DNA from: Pohlia nutans
Taxonomy: Eukaryota; Streptophyta; Bryopsida; Bryales; Mniaceae
Direction: 5' to 3'
DNA: 64,000 bases
Assembly (NCBI GenBank): GCA_022496805.1
Contig: CM040091.1
Span: 12,204,336 to 12,268,335, forward strand
This document shows, piece by piece, positions 60,101 through 64,000 of this stretch. A model generated the notes under the pieces. The model searched no databases. It was given only the letters and a program-made list of their open reading frames with translations, and was not told the DNA's origin. The position numbers and the translations under genes were made by a program. The stretch's first letter is position 1, and each line of letters starts with the position of its first letter.

Positions 60101-63100
60101 CCATTCTTTGAAGATTGAGAAGCTTCATTCTTCTCAGGAGCTTCATTCTCCTCCTGAGGTAAAGAATGGGCGTGAAGATTGAAAAGCTTCATTTCTTATC
60201 CTCCACAAGTAAATCTGCCTAGTTCGTTGCTGTTCTCATTCTTCACACTCATTCAAGGGTGTCATGACCTGGTTTGTGGAGAATGGCCACGATTGGCTCC
60301 TGAATTCTCTCCTCAAGTTCTCAATCTTCAAAGAATCAACTTCTCGACACCCCTATTAGATTCACGTATTCCTCGTATTAAACTAATGTTAGTGTTAGAA
60401 ATGGCATTATTATAATAACTCAAAGTTCGTGTCATTGGCATTAACTTGACATTAAATTAGCATTATTTTAATATTGATATACCCACATTACCTTGACATT
60501 AATGTAATGCAAATGGTCCTATTAACTCAAAATTAGTGTCATTGGCATTACCTTGGCAACTATTAAGTTAGCATCAACATTAAATTAGATTTATTTTGAT
60601 ATTAATCTATCCACCTCCCCTTAGGTTGACAAAGTACGTTCATAAACATTAGATTCATGTAGTCCTCATATCTAGTGTTATTGTCATATCTAGTGTTATT
60701 AGTCCTACATTCTCCACATCAACAAAGTAGAATTCTCTACAAAAAAGTCCCTCAGAGAAAGAAGGTTGTGGTGTGCACACCTAAGCCAGACGCAGAAAGG
60801 ACGCCCCCACGGCTGATAGTCACATTCCGAGCCCGTTGAATGTGCACCACTGCGCCTGAGACCTCGCCATAGATATCTACATCTTCAACTCGACAAATCT
60901 GTCCAAAGCGCACAACATATTTCTCATCAAAACCTGAACCAACAAACTATAATCAACAAACTGAACCCCAAGCATTTCAGGTTCTAAAATAACCAATACA
61001 ATTGATCATATTGTGAAAAACATAATTCATATTAGATCCAAATTTATATCACCAGAATCAGTGAACAACAACAAAAGTCGATAAATAAACAAAAGTCAAT
61101 AAATAAACAAAATTGTACAAACGAAAATCCCCTACTCAAAACTGCTAAAACAACATCAGGCCCAATTTCAGCTTTCTGGCCCTGTAGGGATTAACCCCCA
61201 GCATAAAAACATGGATTTAAAATTGACATCATTTTGTGAAAAACGTAATTCAGATGGGACCAAAAACTATTCACTAGAATCAGTGAACAACCCTGGTCAA
61301 TAAATAAATAAAGTTCGACAAAAGAAAAGTCCCCATATGACCTATTTAAAACTGCTAAAAAGACATGACACCCAGTTTGGGCTTCTGCACAAAATGAGCC
61401 CATATTTCAACCAGCAAGTAAATAGGCCTTTGTCACATGGTGAATTTCTAAACGCAACCGGAGTTTCTATTTGTACTAGAATGAGGAGAAAAGTCCATAC
61501 AAACCTGGAGGGTGAACGGTGAAGTGATATTCAGAGTACAATCTTCAGATGGTCTTATCACCTCCATAGGACATTGATGCCTCTCACAGTACGTGCGCGT
61601 AATCCTGTGAGCCAATGAAGTCAGGTTACTAAAATCCTAGTACGAAAATCAGTCCTATATCATATCCAAGTTGAGGAAAATGTGCAGCACCAAATAGAGA
61701 GAAAGCCACACTAATAAAATAAGCTTATCAAGCACAACTTACTGGTCGTGGATGGGAGAACCAGCTTCTACTGGCGCTCGCAACATGGCACCTCGCCTGA
61801 CCTGCAGAACAATTTCTCATGAGCATACTGACCTTGGTGCTTTACACCAATTGCTGTGGCCCAAACTAATTCTCACAATTTTTATTCACTTCTGGCTATC
61901 AATTTGTATTAAAAGTACCACGGAAGAGTATGAGTTTTTGTCTTTGATCCATTAAGGGTAGAAAGCTATAGCAAGTTATAAAAAACCAAGATGTAAATAC
62001 CAGTGTATTTGCAATCTCATGAAGAGCAGATTTGAATCCAACACTTACAATGACGTTGAAGAACAAGGAGACGAACAAACGTTGCGCTATAATGAAGTCC
62101 CCAGGGCCGTCTAATTGCAAAAGACCCTGCCCATAAACCGCAAGATTTGCGTTTGACTTGATTCCCGAACCCTCCTGCACAACAAACCCCATCAGCTCGG
62201 TTAAAACAGCTTCATAATCAAACCCAATCAAACATATACCCATTGCAAATAATAAATAATTTAACAAAGCCAATAGTACCACGCCTAGATTGATTTTTCC
62301 CACTTTGGCATGAAATTATGAAGCAGAGTAACTTCATCTTATTGGATAAAAATTTGTATGGATGAATTCGTGACACTGCTCATTTAATAATATAGATATA
62401 TACGGTGAGGGATTCATGTAAATGAAAATCACTCACTTGTAAATAGGCCAGATTGCTTCCTTCAAGAGTGGAACTGACCACCATCGCCATCTCTTGGCTC
62501 GACACAATATCAATCTGTGAGCTCGTCATCGACACCATCTTTGCCGATAACCTCAGCGCTCCATAGACCTGTCAACAATATCACAGCTGATGTTTCTGAG
62601 TACCGGAGCAACAACAAGCGCACAGAGACAGAGACAACAAAAAAAAAGTTACTGTAAAGAGGTTGTCGACGAACCAACAAAGTTGAATTCTGCATGATGA
62701 AATCATTTGCCATCAACTCCAGTTCTGAGCTGGAGCACTCGGCCAGCCCAAAGTTCATCACGCTCCCGGACAACAGTTTCACTTGTCCCGTCACCTAAAA
62801 CCGAGATCACAAACTCGTCTCAGAACCTTTGCAAAATAAAGTTCAAGAAAAAGGGGTTTCAATTTAAACCTTAAAGGTCCAGATTGGCCATTCCGGCCAG
62901 TTTTATACGGCCGTATTTTATTTTATTTGCAATGGATCTACACCTCCTATGAGTTTCATATCAAAAGTGAAGTTAAAATTCATGTCTACATGGTCTCAAA
63001 AGCTATTGGGATCTCAATTTGGAACTTTCTACTTACAACAATTGTTAAATATACAGCAATATATCTACTATGCCCTAAAACCTTTAAGGGTTAATAACAA

Positions 63101-64000
63101 GACCACATTGCACAATTGTGGAGCCACGAAACAAAACTGGCCCTAATCAGTGAGAGCCTCACTATCATGACCTTTTCTAGCATGACATTGTACAGTACAT
63201 CATTGACTGTAGCACACTTGTTATAGTGGAAAAGTTGGTACACTAGTATCACCCCTTTGGTAACCAAAGTAGATGAGTCTCCTCTGCAGATACTGGACTG
63301 TGATATTGGAGAGTGTGATAATAACGAGTTCAGAGTGTAAAATGGACGAGGTTTGAGCGTAATGAAAAATGTACCCGAATTGTGCTCCACTGCAAAGGGA
63401 CTCCAATCCTGGCCGACTCTTTGATCACAACACTGCCCCAAATCGGAGGAACAGGAAATGCCAAAAGCACGGTGTCTGTCTTGCTTGGCTTATTATTATT
63501 CGAGACGAACAACGACTGAAACGGCACGTCAAACAACGTGCCTGCAGCTCCAGCATTTTGTGGACAACCCAAACTATCCCCACCTGCAAACACAAAACAC
63601 CGAATAAACACCATTCCAAAGCATTTCTTTCATTCATTGCCACTGAAATCAGTGTCAAAAAAAGGAAAAAAAAATGTCATTCAAAGGCTGGATCTTCACC
63701 ATGATAGAAGACGTCCACACCCTGCAAGCGCTCATACTCAATGGCCACACGGCCGCCTCCACCACCACCTCGCCCTGTCCCTCCCGACGCCGAAATCGCT
63801 CCATTCTTGCCTTCACTGCAAAAACACACACACAACTGTATTACTCCCTCCGTCCCAAAGTTATTGTCCAACTTGTTTGCTTGGTATTTCTTTGAGGCAA
63901 TTTCATTGATCATATTGTGAGAAACATGATTAAAAAAGGTTTCAAATTATGTCACTAGAATGATTGAAGAACATTGCATGTGTTCATTGCAACCTAAATA
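48146..64000 (-). CDS. Large Gly-rich, multi-pass membrane protein, 3' portion (20 exons; N-terminus outside)
   Basis: Homologue of the Arabidopsis At5g11700/At4g32920/At5g47020 family (about 1400-1500 residues, function unknown; some databases call it ephrin-receptor-like, without kinase support). Exons, 5' to 3': 63815-63700, 63583-63375, 62794-62675, 62568-62437, 62174-62049, 61801-61743, 61604-61505, 60898-60781, 59943-59734, 59156-58826, 57510-57417, 56997-56895, 55592-55321, 54342-54215, 53522-53099, 52805-52522, 51325-51112, 50143-49901, 49551-49475, 48293-48146. All have GT-AG sites and agreeing phases; total 1168 residues. Order: Gly-rich ectodomain (ASGGTGRGGGGGGRVAIEYE; GGAGGGGGHGGRGGSGVYG); Cys-rich EGF-like part (CPRGLYGIYCE, ECPVGTFKNETGSSSELCRE); a first membrane helix (YLFILFLSCVMVILALMLSV); a conserved cytosolic part (YQWWEGSVHSILTVLAYPFA, SEYDHACLRSCRSRALYEGL, LETHANPWLFEQGVRIDLAW); about four more membrane helices (AISLLILVDLSLTLLMMLQF; VLLIVFILPLASVLPSAAGL); tail HVANLEIQDHTLYANDPIKF. 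Introns are crowded with MITEs. Confidence 0.93.
48625..48864 (+). mobile_element. TTAA-flanked MITE, family E, copy 1
   Basis: 240 bp; CCCCTCAAAGGACCATAAGG at the left (TTAA eroded to TTTA), TTGGACCTTTAGGGGTTAA at the right. In the last intron of the large gene. About 90% like 57152-57390 by eye. Confidence 0.85.
48905..49075 (-). repeat. Reversed relative of the uS13c intron-2 repeat, led by a TTAA end
   Basis: Begins TTAACCCCTAAATGGCCACC, then carries cagtccataatatgatgata, cacatgtgacaagtcat and ttgaagttagggcttcccaa, the reverse complement of 43010-43160. This suggests the intron repeat is part of a TTAA element. TTAACCCTTAAACGACCG at 49202 may be another end. Confidence 0.7.
50270..50746. 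mobile_element. Stowaway-like element with nested TTAA MITE
   Basis: Left end CTCCCTCTGTCCTCGTTTTT after TA (50268-50269), right end GTTTCCGGACAGAGGGAG followed by TG (TA eroded). The family-F copy at 50411-50638 is inside it. In the intron between the exons at 51112 and 50143. Confidence 0.7.
50411..50638 (-). mobile_element. TTAA-flanked MITE, family F, copy 1
   Basis: Reversed relative to the other two copies: the right end AATTAAGGGTTAA preceded by aaaagggctct; the left end tccttaaagggttgatgggg has lost its terminal bases. Shares ggtgtat, caaatacaatgg.at and gaaagttccaaattgag with 56632-56865 and 62864-63094. Confidence 0.75.
50861..51089 (-). mobile_element. TTAA-flanked MITE, family E, copy 2
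   Basis: TTAACCCCTAAAGGACCAAG at the left, TTGGTCTGTAAGGGGTTAA at the right, 229 bp, opposite in orientation to 48625. It ends only 23 bp from the exon edge at 51112. Confidence 0.88.
51375..51546. mobile_element. CACTA-type MITE
   Basis: Ends CACTACTAGAAAATCCA and TGGATTTTCTAGTAGTG, TSD TCC (51372-51374, 51547-51549). 172 bp, internally rich in ctgattcgg/ccgaatcaac complementary words. In the intron between exons 52522 and 51325. Confidence 0.88.
52207..52426. mobile_element. TA-flanked MITE, AGGTAG family, copy 1
   Basis: About 48-bp TIRs: AGGTAGGAGCACCCAATTCC at the left and GGAATTAGGTGCTCCTACCT at the right, then gtgta and cgataatttc words pairing further inward. TA on the left; TG on the right. 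It sits next to a block of direct and inverted cacaaattggcac repeats at 51990-52170. Confidence 0.8.
52473..52493 (+). repeat. Interstitial telomere-type repeat (TTTAGGG)3
   Basis: Three perfect consecutive TTTAGGG units, 28 bp from the exon edge at 52522 inside the intron. Confidence 0.9.
52940..53098 (-). repeat. Family E remnant abutting a splice donor
   Basis: Shares gatgaggccaaattttatac-, agaacatagcattc- and gacctactgaaaa-type words with family E copies. It runs up to the donor of the exon ending at 53099, so part of the donor context may derive from the element. Confidence 0.5.
53657..53922. mobile_element. MITE with long TIRs, GTTTTTGCAATG ends
   Basis: GTTTTTGCAATGTTTTACGT at the left and ACGTAAAACATTGCAAAAAC at the right, extending inward about 60 bp through ttgttgaggtgaa. 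The TSD is not evident. Superfamily unknown. Confidence 0.7.
54695..55110 (-). mobile_element. Family E copy interrupted by another MITE
   Basis: Left end TTAACCCCCAAAACACAAAG followed by attcatggtttt. Family E similarity resumes after 54962 (accaaattttaaatcagtgg, gacctactcaaaagc) to a degraded right end near 55100. Confidence 0.65.
54743..54961. mobile_element. TA-flanked MITE, AGGTAG family, copy 2
   Basis: AGGTAGAAGTACCTAAAACC at the left, GGTTTAAGGTATCTCTACCT at the right, TA on both sides. About 50-bp TIRs and 219 bp, almost the same size as copy 1 (220 bp). Nested in a family E copy. Confidence 0.85.
55112..55290 (-). mobile_element. Truncated family E copy
   Basis: TTAACCCCGTTTAGAAATGA followed by caaattcaatcaatcataatg and gaccaaattttgtatcac. 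The right end is lost before the exon at 55321. Confidence 0.6.
55693..56274. mobile_element. TTAA-flanked element, family G, carrying a nested Stowaway
   Basis: Left end TTAACCCCTACACGTACCG, right end GTGACATTTAGGGGTTAA. A local duplication (ctccatatgttcattaaccc) precedes it. The right TTAA (56271-56274) is shared with the next element. Confidence 0.65.
55730..55980. mobile_element. Stowaway-like MITE
   Basis: CTCCCTCCGTCCCAAAGTTA at the left, TAACTTTGGGACTGAGGGAG at the right, TA on each side (55728-55729, 55981-55982). 251 bp. The same family as the truncated copy at 63844. Confidence 0.92.
56271..56635. mobile_element. TTAA-flanked element, family H
   Basis: Left end TTAAAACTCAAGTGCCCAA; right end TTGGGCACTGGGGGGTTAA. 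Both TTAA sites are shared with the neighbours (G on the left, F on the right). The GTGCCCA words resemble family D ends. Confidence 0.65.
56632..56865 (+). mobile_element. TTAA-flanked MITE, family F, copy 2
   Basis: TTAACCTTTAAAGGTCCAAA at the left, AGCCCTTTTAAGGGTTAA at the right, 234 bp. It ends 30 bp before the exon edge at 56895. Confidence 0.88.
57152..57390 (+). mobile_element. TTAA-flanked MITE, family E, copy 3
   Basis: TTAACCCCTAAAGGACCATA at the left, TTGGTCCTTTAGGGGTTAA at the right; 239 bp with near-perfect 17-bp TIRs. It ends 27 bp from the exon edge at 57417. Confidence 0.92.
57894..58158. mobile_element. TTAA-flanked element, unclassified
   Basis: TTAACCCCTACGAGAGCGGG at the left, CTCTAATGGGTTAA at the right; the TIRs are weak. 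Contains an aataaataataaataa microsatellite near 57955-57990. Confidence 0.55.
58223..58552. mobile_element. GGGGTGTCAC-ended element, copy 1
   Basis: Ends GGGGTGTCACAGCACTTTC and CGCCGTGACACCCC. Inside is a long hairpin of ctcaatcttcagagaatggg and its near complement. TTA precedes it. It lies in the intron between exons 58826 and 57510. Confidence 0.75.
58557..58786 (-). mobile_element. TTAA-flanked MITE, family E, copy 4
   Basis: TTAACCCTTGAAGGACCAAG at the left, GCCTTCAAAGGGTTAG at the right (last base eroded). 230 bp. The same orientation as 50861-51089. Confidence 0.82.
60020..60353. mobile_element. GGGGTGTCAC-ended element, copy 2
   Basis: Ends GGGGGTGTCACGGCGC and TTCTCGACACCCC, TTA beside each end. 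The same internal hairpin words as 58223-58552. Confidence 0.75.
60963..61194 (-). mobile_element. Family E copy, left member of a chained pair
   Basis: Degraded left end (gaaccccaagcatttcagg); clear right end GGCCCTGTAGGGATTAA at 61194. The internal cataaataaa-type repeat is expanded. TTAA 61191-61194 is shared with the next copy. Confidence 0.65.
61191..61407 (-). mobile_element. Family E copy, right member of a chained pair
   Basis: TTAACCCCCAGCATAAAAAC at the left, then tgtgaaaaacgtaattcag and gggaccaaaaactattcact. The right end near 61400 has decayed (gtttgggcttctgcac). Confidence 0.6.
62864..63094 (+). mobile_element. TTAA-flanked MITE, family F, copy 3
   Basis: TTAAACCTTAAAGGTCCAGA at the left, AAACCTTTAAGGGTTAA at the right, 231 bp. 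In the intron between exons 63375 and 62794. Confidence 0.85.
63844..64000. mobile_element. Stowaway-like MITE, cut by the window edge
   Basis: Starts CTCCCTCCGTCCCAAAGTTA after TA. From 63918 it is nearly identical to 55812-55905 (agaaacatgattaaaaaagg, gaagaacattgcatgtgttc). Confidence 0.88.

Noticed and set aside
48146..64000. The ephrin-receptor-like label some databases give to this family
   Set aside because: There is no kinase or ephrin-binding domain; the resemblance is limited to Cys-rich EGF-like segments.

Overview
This window is nuclear DNA from a land plant. It has spliced genes with GT-AG introns, a nuclear gene for a plastid ribosomal protein with a transit peptide, plant-specific families (jacalin lectin, plant GDSL lipase, DUF1442, the Gly-rich transmembrane family of Arabidopsis At5g11700/At4g32920/At5g47020) and TTTAGGG telomere-type units. 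I cannot name the species. The AT-rich, heavily transposon-loaded intergenic DNA and an atypical GDSL block make a non-seed plant (moss or lycophyte grade) my guess only.

Genes, left to right: (1) a jacalin-related lectin locus at 1473-3329 (+), apparently with two competing terminal exon sets, one of them frameshifted; (2) a GDSL esterase/lipase at 6386-7852 (+), two exons; (3) a DUF1442 protein at 19782-21085 (-), two exons; (4) plastid ribosomal protein uS13c at 42444-43702 (+), three exons; (5) a very large Gly-rich/multi-pass membrane protein gene at 48146 to beyond 64000 (-), for which I could place 20 consecutive phase-consistent exons encoding the last ~1168 residues, with the N-terminus outside the window. 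These five genes are unrelated in function; there is no operon-like logic.

Everything else is intergenic or intronic DNA dominated by small DNA transposons, many with readable terminal inverted repeats (TIRs) and target-site duplications (TSDs). The commonest group has TTAA at both ends and termini of the type TTAACCCCTAAAGG or TTAACCCTTTAA. At least six sequence families and roughly 20 copies are present, some chained so that neighbours share one TTAA. TTAA plus 5'-CCC is the signature of the piggyBac superfamily, which is not a standard constituent of plant genomes. Also present are Stowaway-like (TA), PIF/Tourist-like (TAA/TTA/TGA), CACTA-like (3-bp TSD; one an 80-bp-arm perfect palindrome) and hAT-like elements (8-bp TSD; one retains only the dimerisation domain), a decayed Tc1/mariner transposase gene that three other elements entered, tRNA-derived SINE-like units, and two adjacent large foldback elements at 29850-32170 with purine/pyrimidine arms.

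Region by region: 1-8 kb holds the lectin and GDSL genes; 8-19.7 kb is a transposon graveyard; 19.8-21.7 kb is the DUF1442 gene; 21.7-41.7 kb is transposons, foldback DNA and hAT remnants; 41.8-43.7 kb is uS13c with a MITE close upstream; 43.7-48.1 kb is intergenic; 48.1-64 kb is the large gene with transposon-packed introns.
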